Assembly: GCF_009380165.1 (NCBI RefSeq)
Contig: NZ_WHUF01000003.1
Location: 960,486-1,024,485, forward strand
Direction: 5' to 3'
Length of the DNA stretch: 64,000 bases
Source: Rugamonas rivuli
GTDB taxonomy: Bacteria > Pseudomonadota > Gammaproteobacteria > Burkholderiales > Burkholderiaceae_D
Shown here: piece after piece, positions 29,041 to 37,768 of the stretch
How the letters are laid out: the number at the start of each line of letters is the position of its first letter
Numbering within the stretch: the stretch's first letter is position 1
The notes under the pieces: generated by a model
What the model saw: only the letters and a program-made list of their open reading frames with translations
Database searches by the model: none
Told to the model about the DNA's origin: nothing
Position numbers and translations under genes: made by a program

Positions 29041-29120
29041 AGTGGCTACCTGGTATGAACAGCAAAGGAAGAAGCGCATCGCTTCATGTTTGAAACCGTC
29101 GCCGGTATGATGTGTTTTTT

Positions 29121-29170
29121 TTATTACGGCGCCGTGACATAACGACAATGTCCGCTGCCATATTTGTCAC
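29121..29170 (-). promoter_or_regulatory. Putative promoter and inverted repeat upstream of the PEP-CTERM gene
   Basis: On the minus strand TTGTCG (29148-29143) and TAATAA (29126-29121) are separated by 16 nt, a plausible -35/-10 pair. An inverted repeat GTGACA (29134-29139) and TGTCAC (29165-29170) flanks the -35 box and could be an operator. The same spacer must also hold the promoter of the divergent gene at 29174. Confidence 0.4.
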
Positions 29171-29173
29171 GTA

Positions 29174-29755
29174 ATGTATCAACCACCCATACTTGAACAA
29201 CGCCTGGCCGCCCTGGTCCGCTCCTCGGCGGAGCTGATGGCCGCGCTGTCGGCGGCGCGCAGCCTGGGGCTGGGCAGCTGGTGCATAGGCGCGGGCGCCG
29301 TGCGCACGCTGGTGTGGGACGACCTGCATGGCCACACCGTCCCCACGCCGCTGGCTGACGTCGACCTGGTCTACTTCGCCCCGGATGCGCCGCTTCAGCG
29401 CGACGCGCAGCTGGAAGCCTGTCTGCGCACGGCGATGCCGTCGCTGGCGTGGGAGGTGACGAACCAGGCGTATGTCCACACATGGTTCATGCGCGAGTTC
29501 GGCCGCGAGGTGCCGCCGCTGCTGTCGCTGGAAGACGGTGTGGCCACATGGCCGGAGTATGCAACCTGCGTCGGCGTATCGCTGGATGCCGACGGCACCA
29601 TCCGCGTGATCGCGCCGCATGGACTGGAAGACTTGTTTGCCCTGCGCGTGCGCCACAACCCGGCCCGCGCCGACATCGACACCTACCGGCAGCGCGTCGC
29701 GTCGAAGCGTTTTGCGCAGCGTTGGCCGCTGCTGGTTATCGCATCACTCCAGTAA
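29174..29755 (+). CDS. Nucleotidyltransferase-like family protein
   Basis: A 193-residue protein resembling the YP-type nucleotidyltransferase family: 'CIGAGAVRTLVWD' followed by 'LADVDLVYF' gives the G..R..DxD arrangement, and 'GLEDLFALRVRHNP' is conserved near the end. Substrate unknown. It ends tail to tail with the next gene, overlapping it by 12 nt. Confidence 0.75.
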   Translation: MYQPPILEQRLAALVRSSAELMAALSAARSLGLGSWCIGAGAVRTLVWDDLHGHTVPTPLADVDLVYFAPDAPLQRDAQLEACLRTAMPSLAWEVTNQAYVHTWFMREFGREVPPLLSLEDGVATWPEYATCVGVSLDADGTIRVIAPHGLEDLFALRVRHNPARADIDTYRQRVASKRFAQRWPLLVIASLQ

Positions 29756-30424
29756 GGCGGCTATCGCCAGCGGCGTGCTGCTCGTGACCACCTGTCCGTT
29801 CTCGGGCAGCGCGGCAAAGCGGTAGACGAACACCCGGAAGCTGGCGACCACGTCGCCCACGAAGGCCGGCCCCTCCTTCGCCGCCAGCGCGCTGACTGCG
29901 CCACCGGTGGCGTGGAACTGCACCTGCGCCGTATCGTTCCTCGGATAAGAGAACTGCACGCCGGCGCAGCTCTTGCCGCCGGCTTCACTCGAGTAGCGCA
30001 GGTAGGCCAGCAGCTGCTCGCAGGCGATACGGAGATCGGCGGCACTGTACACGCCGTCCGGCCGCGTGACGATCGACACCCAGGCGCCGTACTTGTACTG
30101 GCCGGCCTTGCGGTTCAGTGTCAGCTCCGCATTGTCGTCATACGCGGCTTTGGAAAACGGGAACACGGCACGCCCCAAGGCATCGAGCGGCAGCGCCAGC
30201 TGCGTGGACTTGCTGTGTAGCGTCAGCCGCAAGCCGTCCGCCGCAACGCTTTTGTCGCGCGGACGGATACGGAAGTGATTCTGCAGGAACTGCTTGGGTT
30301 TGCCGTACTTCTCGAACCAGATCATCTGGCGATAGGCTTCGCGATACTCGATCCAGTCGGAGTCCTCCTGCGCATGGGCGAGCGCCGGCAACAAGGCAAG
30401 ACAGAGCAAGAGGATTTTGAACAT
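29744..30424 (-). CDS. Exported protein of unknown function (DUF2987-like)
   Basis: A 226-residue protein with a signal peptide ('LLLCLALLPALAHA', cut near residue 18). The pattern of an aromatic-rich N-terminus followed by 'LRLTLHSKSTQLALPLDA' and 'NAELTLNRKAGQYKYGA' looks like the DUF2987 group, but I am unsure. It starts 5 nt after the stop of the outer-membrane protein gene, so the two are co-transcribed. Confidence 0.6.
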   Translation of the reverse strand: MFKILLLCLALLPALAHAQEDSDWIEYREAYRQMIWFEKYGKPKQFLQNHFRIRPRDKSVAADGLRLTLHSKSTQLALPLDALGRAVFPFSKAAYDDNAELTLNRKAGQYKYGAWVSIVTRPDGVYSAADLRIACEQLLAYLRYSSEAGGKSCAGVQFSYPRNDTAQVQFHATGGAVSALAAKEGPAFVGDVVASFRVFVYRFAALPENGQVVTSSTPLAIAALLE

Positions 30425-30429
30425 GCCGT

Positions 30430-31194
30430 TTAAAACCGGTACGCCAGGCCGCTGGACCAGGTGATGAAATTGCGGCGTTCGACGAAAGGAGCGCCGGCCG
30501 GCCCGCTGCCCAGCCGCGTGCCCGTCACCGAGCTGTTGATCAGCCATTTGCTGCTCAAGGCCCAGTTCCAGTTGACGCCAGCGTTGACCGCCATCACGCC
30601 GGCGGAAGGACGATAGTCGCGCGTACCGCCGGCGGCGGCGCTCACCTCATACAGTTCGCGCATCACCGGATTGCTGGCCAGCGAAGCGCCGGCCGACAGT
30701 GTGACCGTGTGATGCGGTGCCAATTCGTGCAGGGTTTTCTGCAACCCGACATAGCTGCGGAAGCCATGTGCGCTGGTGTCGTACATGAGGTTCGACGTCA
30801 GGCGCGTCTCATCGCCGAGATAGTAGTTAAAATACCCGCCGGGGTCCAGTGTGCCGCTGACCGCATGCGTGCCGCGCAGCCGCCAGCTGTCGGTGGGATT
30901 GCGGGTATTGCTGGCGAAGATCTGCGGACCATATTCGACGCCCACCATTTCCGACACATTCATGCCCAGCACCCCGTTCGCCGAGACGAACACACCGTTA
31001 CTCCACTGGACCTGAAGCAGCGGCCGCAGGATGACCGGGCGCGTCTCGCCCTCCGCAGCCGCCGTCCTGGTTGTGAAGGCTCCCCCCACGTACATGTCCT
31101 TGCTCCCATCGGGCATCATCAACTCGGTGGTGTTTTCGGCCAAGACCGGGCCGCACGCGGCCAACAACAAAAATAATGGGGATAGCTTGCTCAT
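30430..31194 (-). CDS. MipA/OmpV-like outer-membrane protein
   Basis: A 254-residue protein with a signal peptide (cut near 'CGPVLA') and alternating beta-strand pattern ending in an aromatic 'SSGLAYRF', the usual C-terminal beta-barrel signature. The tract 'YFNYYLGDETRLTSNLMYD' agrees with the MipA/OmpV family, which includes MltA-interacting scaffolds and small outer-membrane proteins. Family call is moderate. Seven nt separate it from the upstream beta-barrel gene. Confidence 0.65.
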   Translation of the reverse strand: MSKLSPLFLLLAACGPVLAENTTELMMPDGSKDMYVGGAFTTRTAAAEGETRPVILRPLLQVQWSNGVFVSANGVLGMNVSEMVGVEYGPQIFASNTRNPTDSWRLRGTHAVSGTLDPGGYFNYYLGDETRLTSNLMYDTSAHGFRSYVGLQKTLHELAPHHTVTLSAGASLASNPVMRELYEVSAAAGGTRDYRPSAGVMAVNAGVNWNWALSSKWLINSSVTGTRLGSGPAGAPFVERRNFITWSSGLAYRF

Positions 31195-31201
31195 GTATTC
31201 C

Positions 31202-31780
31202 TTAGAAACCGAAGCGCACGCCAAGGGCGAAACGATCCGTGGTGCCGGTAAGGCCTTCGTGTTTGAGTTTATCGGTGTGCTCCAGTTCCAGCTGCAGCGC
31301 CACGTCCTTGCTGATCAAATAGGACGCGCCCACGCTCAGGTACAAGCCGGTCTTGTGTACCGACTCGCCCGCCGGAGCGTTCTTGCCGCTGATGTCCATC
31401 TTCATGCGGCCTTGCCCGATACCGGCCTTGCCGAACAGAGACCAGCTGTCGCTCAACTGCCACGTGCCCCGCGCCGCCAGATAGGCCGTGCTGACACTGG
31501 CCTCGAGCTGGTAGCCGGGCGAGAGATCGAAGCTGGTCGAACCGGTGTCGGCGCGATAGCCAGCTTCCAGCGCCCACACCGGCGACAGCTCATATCCCGC
31601 AAACACGCCCAACGGCGTCGCTTTCTTGACAGCGCCGCGTTCCGTCGTCACGCCGTTCTCGGTAAATTTGATATTCCCGTTGGTCTGGGGGCTGATGTTG
31701 GCGCCGGCATACAGCCCTTCGGCATGCGCCAGCGAGCTTGCGGCAAGGGCGACCAGGGCGCTGCATACAAATTTTTTCAT
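31202..31780 (-). CDS. Outer-membrane beta-barrel protein
   Basis: A 192-residue OmpA/OmpX-like small barrel. Signal peptide 'ALVALAASSLAHA' is followed by 'EGLYAGANISPQ', repeated amphipathic strands, and a terminal Phe in 'FALGVRFGF'. Exact subfamily is not identifiable. It is divergent from the two-component operon; the shared spacer carries direct TGTA repeats, suggesting that regulator controls this barrel. Confidence 0.75.
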   Translation of the reverse strand: MKKFVCSALVALAASSLAHAEGLYAGANISPQTNGNIKFTENGVTTERGAVKKATPLGVFAGYELSPVWALEAGYRADTGSTSFDLSPGYQLEASVSTAYLAARGTWQLSDSWSLFGKAGIGQGRMKMDISGKNAPAGESVHKTGLYLSVGASYLISKDVALQLELEHTDKLKHEGLTGTTDRFALGVRFGF

Positions 31781-31867
31781 GTTCGGATTCCGGGTTGAAG
31801 TAAGAGCCTCCATGTTAGGCATCCACCGCCTCGGAATCCGCCTCGGTCTGTCCTTGAATTGTCCGCA

Positions 31868-31908
31868 ATTTGTAGGCGCCATTTGTATAGAAAATGTACG
31901 AATGTGTA
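31868..31908. promoter_or_regulatory. Direct TGTA repeats between the beta-barrel gene and the response regulator
   Basis: Four TGTA motifs start at 31871, 31884, 31895 and 31905, with 10-13 nt steps; the first two are extended as identical ATTTGTA. Helically phased direct repeats are the normal binding pattern of OmpR-family regulators, and the E. coli RstA box has a similar TGTA-N6-TGTA layout in one orientation. Likely binding site of the adjacent regulator, by inference. Confidence 0.5.
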
Positions 31909-31974
31909 CCCGATTGTCGAAAATGCCACTTCAGCGCCACGCTCCACTACAATAGCCACGAAAATGGAGGCGCA

Positions 31975-32652
31975 ATGCAGCGTGTGATGCTGGTGGAGGA
32001 CGATGCGCGGCTGGCCGCGCTGGTCAAGGAATACCTGGACGAATACGATTACGCGGTCGACGTGGTGACACGTGGCGACCGCGCGCTCGAACACTTCCGC
32101 GACACCCAGCCGGACCTGGTGATACTCGACCTGACGCTGCCCGGCGTCGATGGCCTGGTGGTGTGCCGCCAGCTGCGCCAACTGAGCGCGGTGCCCATCC
32201 TGATACTGACGGCGCGCGAGGACAGCTTCGACGAAGTCTCCGGCCTCGAACAGGGCGCCGACGACTACGTCAACAAACCGGTGCAGCCGCGCGTGCTGCT
32301 GGCCCGCCTGCGCGCGCTGCAACGGCGCGGCAGCGGCGTCGCCAGCAGCGACATCGTCATCGGCCAGTTGCGCATCTCGCGCGAGAACCGCGCCGTCTAC
32401 TGGCGCGGCGAGGAAGTCGCGATGAACGGCGCCGAGTTCAAGCTGTTTGTCATCCTGGCCGACGCCTCGGGCAAGGTCATGTCGCGCAACGCCATCCTGG
32501 TCAAGATGCGCGGCATCGAATTCGACGGCCTCGATCGTAGCATCGACAACTGCATCTCGCGCCTGCGCCGCAAGTTCGACGACGGCGGCGCGGAGCGCAT
32601 CAAGACCGTCTGGGGCGAAGGCTATCTGTTCAGCCCCTCGGCCTGGGAATGA
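31975..32652 (+). CDS. OmpR-family response regulator, RstA-like
   Basis: A 225-residue regulator starting at the ATG preceded by GGAGG. The receiver domain has the acidic pair Asp9/Asp10, phospho-acceptor Asp52 (VILDLTLPG) and Lys in 'YVNKPVQPR'. The C-terminal winged helix (about 128-222) ends in 'KTVWGEGYLF', the OmpR type. Its stop overlaps the kinase start (ATGA). Similarity to RstA is suggested by the paired kinase and the operator repeats. Confidence 0.92.
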   Translation: MQRVMLVEDDARLAALVKEYLDEYDYAVDVVTRGDRALEHFRDTQPDLVILDLTLPGVDGLVVCRQLRQLSAVPILILTAREDSFDEVSGLEQGADDYVNKPVQPRVLLARLRALQRRGSGVASSDIVIGQLRISRENRAVYWRGEEVAMNGAEFKLFVILADASGKVMSRNAILVKMRGIEFDGLDRSIDNCISRLRRKFDDGGAERIKTVWGEGYLFSPSAWE

Positions 32653-33953
32653 ACCGTCTTTTCTGGCGCTTCGCTGCACTGGTGATGCTGGCCATCACGC
32701 TGGCCACCTGCGTGATCTATTTCACCTTCAGCCGCCTGTTCGGCGATCCGCTGGAGGAGATCGCGCGCAGCCAGGCCGCCGGACAGATCTTCCTGTTGGA
32801 GCAGTACATCGACCGGGCGCCAGCCGATGAATGGCTGCCGCGCCTGAACAAGGTGCGCGAGGTGTCCAAAGCCACGCTGGAACTCAAGCCCTTGCAGGCA
32901 ACGCTGGCGGCGCTGCCCGATTCCAAACGCGACCAGCTGCTGCAAGGGGCCGTGGTCATCGACGTAGGCGGCAAGGCCTTCTACCGCCGCGTCGATATGA
33001 CCGGTGCGCGCTACATCGGCAGCGACGACGACGTCATCCACGCCCAGCGCCTGCCCATCGATATCGGCCAGGCGCTGGGCATGGAAGCGATACGCTTCGG
33101 CGTGATCGCGCTGTTCCTGCTGGTGCCGATAGGCTGGTGGTCGCGCCGGCACTGGCGCGGCCTGATGGCGCTGTCGCGGATGGCCGACGATTTCGGCCAG
33201 GGCGACCTGGCGGCGCGCGCCGCAGTGCGGCCGGCATCGAGCATTGCGCCGCTGGCGGCCCGCATCAACGACATGGCAGAGCGCATCGCCCTGCTGATGG
33301 AGGCGCGCAAAAACCTGCTGCATTCGGTGTCGCATGAACTGCGCACGCCGATTGCGCGGCTGGAGTTCGGCCTGGAGCTGCTGCGCGAGCGCCATGCGGC
33401 CGATGATCCGGCGCTGCAAAAGCGCGTCGCCGCCATGGAGACCGATGTCGACGAGCTGAAAACGCTGGTCAATGAGCTGCTTGACCTGACGCAGCTCGAC
33501 CACGCGCAAGCGATGCCGCGCAAGCCGTTCGCGCTGGCGCCAGTGCTGCAAGCTTGCGCGCCGCCGATGCAGCCGTCATCGCAGCCGCACTTCAGCGCCA
33601 GCATCGCCACCGACCTGGGCGAGCTGCAAGGCGATGCCCGCCTGCTGGCGCGCGCTGTCGACAACCTGCTGGGCAACGCCGCCAAGTACGCGGCGTCGCG
33701 CATCGTGCTGTCGGCCATGCGCGGCGGCAGCACTGTGCGCATCGTCGTGGAAGACGATGGCCCCGGCATCCCGCACGAGGCGCGCGAACGCGTGTTCGAA
33801 CCGTTCTACCGGCTGGCCCGCGAACAGGACTACGCCGCCAGCGGCTACGGCCTGGGCCTGGCCATCGCCGCCAAGGCCATCCTGCTGCACGGCGGCGCCA
33901 TCGCCATCGACGACTCCCCGCTCGGCGGCGCGCGCTTCACCATCACTTTATAG
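32649..33953 (+). CDS. Sensor histidine kinase, RstB-like
   Basis: A 434-residue membrane kinase paired with the upstream regulator. One helix at about residues 9-28 and a second at about 150-170 bracket a periplasmic sensor. HAMP follows, then HisKA with His229 (SVSHELRTPIARLEFG), and a HATPase with N, G1 and G2 boxes ('DNLLGNAAKYA', 'DDGPGIP', 'GYGLGLAI'). The 'RLEFGLELLR' segment is typical of the RstB/CpxA-like group. Confidence 0.92.
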   Translation: MNRLFWRFAALVMLAITLATCVIYFTFSRLFGDPLEEIARSQAAGQIFLLEQYIDRAPADEWLPRLNKVREVSKATLELKPLQATLAALPDSKRDQLLQGAVVIDVGGKAFYRRVDMTGARYIGSDDDVIHAQRLPIDIGQALGMEAIRFGVIALFLLVPIGWWSRRHWRGLMALSRMADDFGQGDLAARAAVRPASSIAPLAARINDMAERIALLMEARKNLLHSVSHELRTPIARLEFGLELLRERHAADDPALQKRVAAMETDVDELKTLVNELLDLTQLDHAQAMPRKPFALAPVLQACAPPMQPSSQPHFSASIATDLGELQGDARLLARAVDNLLGNAAKYAASRIVLSAMRGGSTVRIVVEDDGPGIPHEARERVFEPFYRLAREQDYAASGYGLGLAIAAKAILLHGGAIAIDDSPLGGARFTITL

Positions 33954-34044
33954 ACAACTCTGTCTACGCAATACAACGGCTTAAAAACTCGTCAAAAATT
34001 AAAGTATACATTTTTGTCTAGACAGACTAATCTACAAATACTTT
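33951..34044 (+). promoter_or_regulatory. Putative BlaI-type operators and promoter region
   Basis: The 114-nt gap before the BlaI gene is AT-rich and holds two palindromes: TAGACA-N4-TGTCTA at 33951-33966 (its first bases are the kinase stop) and TGTCTAGACA at 34015-34024. The latter is centred in a wider imperfect dyad with AAAGTAT (34001) and ATACTTT (ending 34044). BlaI/MecI repressors bind such dyads over their own promoters, so autoregulation is likely. Confidence 0.55.
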
Positions 34045-34067
34045 AGCAAGCCGACAAGAGAACCGCC

Positions 34068-34439
34068 ATGAGCATACCCAAACCGACCGCCGCCGAACTC
34101 GACCTGCTGCAAGCACTGTGGCCGCTCGGTTCAGCCACCGCCAAGCAGGTGCACGAAGCCATGCTGGAAGAGAAACCGGACCTGGCCTACGGCACCGTGC
34201 TGCGCCTGATGCAGATCATGCACACCAAGGGCATCCTGATCCGCGACGAGAGCCAGCGCTCGCACGTGTATGCACCGGCGCAGGCGCAGGACGCGCTGCA
34301 AACCAATCTGCTGAAGGACTTGATGCAGAAGGCCTTCGCCGGATCGGCCAAGGCGCTGGTGCTGGCGGCGCTGCGCTCGGGCATCTCGAAAAAGGAGCGT
34401 GAAGAGATCGAGAAAATTCTCAAGGATGAAAAGAAATGA
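34068..34439 (+). CDS. BlaI/MecI/CopY-family transcriptional repressor
   Basis: A 123-residue winged-helix repressor with 'ELDLLQALWPLGSATAKQVHEAM' type N-terminus (helix-turn-helix, about residues 6-70) and a C-terminal dimerisation region with 'KKEREEIEKIL'. In the Bla/Mec systems the repressor is inactivated after the partner membrane peptidase senses a signal. Here that partner follows at once, with a 4-nt overlap (ATGA). Confidence 0.92.
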   Translation: MSIPKPTAAELDLLQALWPLGSATAKQVHEAMLEEKPDLAYGTVLRLMQIMHTKGILIRDESQRSHVYAPAQAQDALQTNLLKDLMQKAFAGSAKALVLAALRSGISKKEREEIEKILKDEKK

Positions 34440-35713
34440 GCGCCTTCATCTTCCACCTTGGCCTGACGCTGATGCACTTCCTGTGGCAAGGCCTGCTGCT
34501 GGGCTGCGCCACCGCCGTCGCCTTGACGCTGCTGCGTAACAACCGCGCCGAATACCGCTATCTGGTGGCCTGCTCGGCGCTGCTGGCCTGCCTGTGCTGG
34601 CCGGCGCTTGAACTGTATCAGCGCCTGTGCGGCGGCGGCGATACGACCGGCACGATAGGCGCATTCGGCGCCGGCATGCTGCGGCTGGCCGCGCAATCCA
34701 TCGTCGGCAACAGCGAACCGTTCGACCTGCGCGACTCGCTGCGCGAGATCGTCAGCCTGTGGGCCTTGTGCGCCATCGTGCTGTCATTGCGGATGATACT
34801 CGGCCTGCTGTGGATAGACCGCGCCGCCAAACAATGCGACTGCCAGCACCGCCAGGACCAGTTGCGCTGGGAGGCCAGCCTGTCCCGCCTCGCCGCGCGC
34901 TTCGGCATCAACCGCAAGGTGCAGCTGCGCATCGTCGACACGGTGTCCAGCCCTATCACCGCAGGCTTGTGGCGGCCGATAGTGCTGCTGCCGGCCGCGC
35001 TGGTGGCGGGCATGCCGCCCGATCTGCTGGAGGCGCTGCTGGCGCACGAAATGGCGCACATCAAACGCCATGATTACCTGATTAACCTGCTTCAGAACGT
35101 GATCGAAACGCTGCTGTTCTACCACCCTGCCGTCTGGTGGATCTCGCACCGCATCCGCATCGAACGCGAACTGATAGCAGACGATTTCGCAGCAAGGCAG
35201 CTCGGCGAACCGCGGCGTCTGGCCCTTGCACTTTCGGAGCTGGAGCGTCTCCAGTTCTCAACTCACCACCTGGCCCAAGCGGCCAATGGAGGAAATTTGA
35301 TGGATCGTATTCAACGTCTGTGCCGCCCTGCCCCGCAGGCCCTGAACTGGAAAGCCGCCTTGCCGATGCTGGGACTGGCGCTGGCCTGCATGTCGATTTA
35401 CGCGGAGGCCGTGGCCGCCGACAAGGCCGCCGCGGAGACGGTGCACGCCCTGGCCGACTTCAGCACCTGCGAAAAGCCGAAATGGCCGGAGGGCGCCATC
35501 GCGCGCAAGGAAGCCGGCACCGTCACGCTGAAGTTCCTGATCGGCGCCGACGGCAAGTTCAAGAAATCGCAGGTGCAGAAATCCAGCGGCCACCAGGACC
35601 TGGACGACGCGGCCCGCGCCGGCATCGAGAAGTGCGGCTTCAAGCCCGCCCTCAAAGCCGGCAAGCCGGTGGAATCGTGGATGCAGATGCAGTACGTCTG
35701 GGTGCTGGAGTAA
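34436..35713 (+). CDS. M56 (BlaR1/MecR1-type) metallopeptidase with C-terminal TonB-like domain
   Basis: A 425-residue membrane protein. Several N-terminal helices surround the M56 zinc site HEMAH (His204-His208), with 'FYHPAVWWIS' and 'ERELIADDFA' completing the motif. After a further helix (about 305-325), the last 80 residues form a TonB_C-like domain ('EAGTVTLKFLIGADGKFK', 'AARAGIEKCGFKPA') instead of the penicillin-binding sensor of BlaR1. Thus the domain that detects the signal is different. Co-transcribed with the BlaI repressor, which is its likely target. Confidence 0.9.
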   Translation: MSAFIFHLGLTLMHFLWQGLLLGCATAVALTLLRNNRAEYRYLVACSALLACLCWPALELYQRLCGGGDTTGTIGAFGAGMLRLAAQSIVGNSEPFDLRDSLREIVSLWALCAIVLSLRMILGLLWIDRAAKQCDCQHRQDQLRWEASLSRLAARFGINRKVQLRIVDTVSSPITAGLWRPIVLLPAALVAGMPPDLLEALLAHEMAHIKRHDYLINLLQNVIETLLFYHPAVWWISHRIRIERELIADDFAARQLGEPRRLALALSELERLQFSTHHLAQAANGGNLMDRIQRLCRPAPQALNWKAALPMLGLALACMSIYAEAVAADKAAAETVHALADFSTCEKPKWPEGAIARKEAGTVTLKFLIGADGKFKKSQVQKSSGHQDLDDAARAGIEKCGFKPALKAGKPVESWMQMQYVWVLE

Positions 35714-35715
35714 GC

Positions 35716-36579
35716 TCAGTGGGCAGGGCTTAACGCCATCCAGGCCAGGATGTCGGCGAAGATCTGCTCGCGATTGAGCTCATTGAAATTCTCGTGGTAG
35801 TTCTGCGGATGCCGCTGGTAGGTCAACAGCGCCGGCGGCACCGATTTCAGCATCTTCTCGGCAGCATCGGCATCGGCCAGCTTGTCGTCGCCGGCCACCA
35901 CCGCGAACAGCGGATGCGTCCAAGCCGCCATGCGCGGCGCCAGCCCTTGCTGCGCATGGGTCAGCGCGTTGCCGAAGCGGACCGTGATCTCGGTGGCGCG
36001 GATGCCGTCGCGCTCATCGTCGTGATGGCGGGCGGTGATGGCGCTGTCGTGGGTCAGCATGTCGGTCAACGGCGCCAGCGGCACCTTCATGCGCGGCGCC
36101 AGCGCGCCCAGCACGCCGGCCAGCGCCAGCAGCACCGGCGACACCTTGATCGCGTTCACGTAGTACGGCGAAGACAGGATGAAGCCCTTGATGGCGGCGT
36201 CGCCGGCAAAGTGGCCCAGGCCCAGATGGGTGGCGATCAGCGCACCCATCGAATGGCCCATCACATACACCGGCACGCCCGGATAATTCTGTTTGACCCA
36301 CTGGAGGAAGGCGACGCTGTCGTCCAGGAAGACGTGGAAGCCGGGGATGTCGACGCGGCGCGCATCCTGGTGGCCGCACAAGTCGTAGGCCACGGTGGCG
36401 ATGCCGTGCTGGCGGAAGTACAGCGCCGGCGTGACGTAGTCGCCGGCGTGCGCCATGCCGCCGTGGATGGCCAGGATCACCGCGCGCGGCGCGGCGCCGG
36501 CAGGCTCCCAGATGTGGACGCGGCGCTCGGCCTGCGGGCCGGCGCGGAAGCTGGCCAGGCGGTCTTCGGCGTAGCGCAT
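35716..36579 (-). CDS. Alpha/beta hydrolase, monoacylglycerol-lipase-like
   Basis: A 287-residue serine hydrolase. The oxyanion segment 'ILAIHGGMAHAGDY', the nucleophile elbow GHSMG (about residues 110-114), an acid in 'VVAGDDKLAD' and a C-terminal 'HENFNELNRE' are as in lysophospholipase/monoacylglycerol lipases. No signal peptide. Start ATG overlaps the upstream gene's stop. The substrate is inferred only. Confidence 0.85.
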   Translation of the reverse strand: MRYAEDRLASFRAGPQAERRVHIWEPAGAAPRAVILAIHGGMAHAGDYVTPALYFRQHGIATVAYDLCGHQDARRVDIPGFHVFLDDSVAFLQWVKQNYPGVPVYVMGHSMGALIATHLGLGHFAGDAAIKGFILSSPYYVNAIKVSPVLLALAGVLGALAPRMKVPLAPLTDMLTHDSAITARHHDDERDGIRATEITVRFGNALTHAQQGLAPRMAAWTHPLFAVVAGDDKLADADAAEKMLKSVPPALLTYQRHPQNYHENFNELNREQIFADILAWMALSPAH

Positions 36580-36950
36580 CAAGCGATGATGCTCAGGTTG
36601 ATGCCCATGTCGACGAACAGCTTCAGGTCCGCCAGCGTGAAGTCCAGGCTGGGGGTGGCTTCGCCGCGCTCGGTCGTGAAAGAGATGCGCAGTTCGGCCG
36701 CCACGTCGGAACGCTCGAAATGGATGCCGCGTGCCTGGCACTCGGCCAGGTAGTGGCGCAGCTGCTTGAGCAGCTCGTCCGGGTTCATGTCGGCGCCGAT
36801 CGCCACATAAAATCCGGAATCGATGCGCACCCGGCCGTCGGGCTTGACATCGCCCTTTTGCCAGTCGCTGTCCGGCTCCGTCGGCAGGCCGTCACGGATG
36901 TCGGCCAGGCCGTCGTCGTCGCCGTGGACCTTCATGGTTGCGATGTTCAT
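36579..36950 (-). CDS. Small conserved protein, DUF4279-like
   Basis: A 123-residue soluble protein. 'DSDWQKGDVKPDGRVRIDSG' followed by 'LLKQLRHYLAECQARGI' resembles the DUF4279 pattern (W.kGd, then a helix). Family assignment is tentative and no function is known. Cotranscribed with the downstream hydrolase through a 1-nt/ATGA overlap. Confidence 0.6.
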   Translation of the reverse strand: MNIATMKVHGDDDGLADIRDGLPTEPDSDWQKGDVKPDGRVRIDSGFYVAIGADMNPDELLKQLRHYLAECQARGIHFERSDVAAELRISFTTERGEATPSLDFTLADLKLFVDMGINLSIIA

Positions 36951-37026
36951 GGATCAGCCCTTATCGTCTCAGGTATACCGAATAAGGTTACACCAAAGAA
37001 ATTTCAAAGTCTAGCAATATGGCCGG

Positions 37027-37692
37027 TTAGGCAATACCGTACTGGGTGCGGTAGGCGGCCACCGCGTCCTTGTATTGCAATAGCTGCGGGTCGGCGCCGG
37101 CGCCGTTCAGGTAGCTGAACAGGTCGTCCAGGTTGCCGATCGAAATCACCGGGATGTTGTAGGTCTTGGCCACTTCCTGCACCGCCGAGTTTGGCGACAG
37201 CTGGCCGTCCTTGCCCGAGCGTTCCATGCGGTCCAGCGCGATCAGCACGGCGCACGGTTCGGCGCCGGCGGCGCGTATCATGTCCACCGATTCACGCACC
37301 GAGGTGCCGGCCGAGATGACGTCGTCGATGATGACGACCTTGCCCTGAAGCTTGGCGCCGACGATGGTGCCGCCTTCGCCGTGGTCCTTGGCTTCCTTGC
37401 GGTTGAAGGCGAACGAGGTGTTGCGGCCCTTGCCGGCCAGCGCCACCGCCGTGGCCGACGCCAGCGTGATGCCCTTGTAGGCGGGGCCGAACAGCATATC
37501 GAACTCGACGCCCGAGTCCAGCAGCGTCTGCGCGTAGAACTGGGCCAGCTGGGCCAGCGTCGCGCCGTCATGGAACAGGCCGGCGTTGAAGAAGTACGGC
37601 GACTGGCGGCCGGCCTTGGTGGTGAATTCGCCGAAGCGCAATACACCGGTCTGGACCGAAAACGCGATAAATTCCTGACGTAAGTTATTCAT
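37027..37692 (-). CDS. pyrE: Orotate phosphoribosyltransferase
   Basis: A 221-residue enzyme that joins orotate to PRPP to form OMP in pyrimidine synthesis. The PRPP loop is 'VVIIDDVISAGTS' and the 'FNRKEAKDHGEGG' flexible loop is present. The N-terminus 'FGEFTTKAGRQSPYFFNAG' is characteristic. Length is normal. Divergent from xth with 76 nt between starts. Confidence 0.96.
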   Translation of the reverse strand: MNNLRQEFIAFSVQTGVLRFGEFTTKAGRQSPYFFNAGLFHDGATLAQLAQFYAQTLLDSGVEFDMLFGPAYKGITLASATAVALAGKGRNTSFAFNRKEAKDHGEGGTIVGAKLQGKVVIIDDVISAGTSVRESVDMIRAAGAEPCAVLIALDRMERSGKDGQLSPNSAVQEVAKTYNIPVISIGNLDDLFSYLNGAGADPQLLQYKDAVAAYRTQYGIA

Positions 37693-37768
37693 AATGCCTC
37701 ATTTCTGTAAAGTGCCTGTATTTTAACGCTACACTAACGCATTCCAAAATTTCCGCACCGATACCGCC

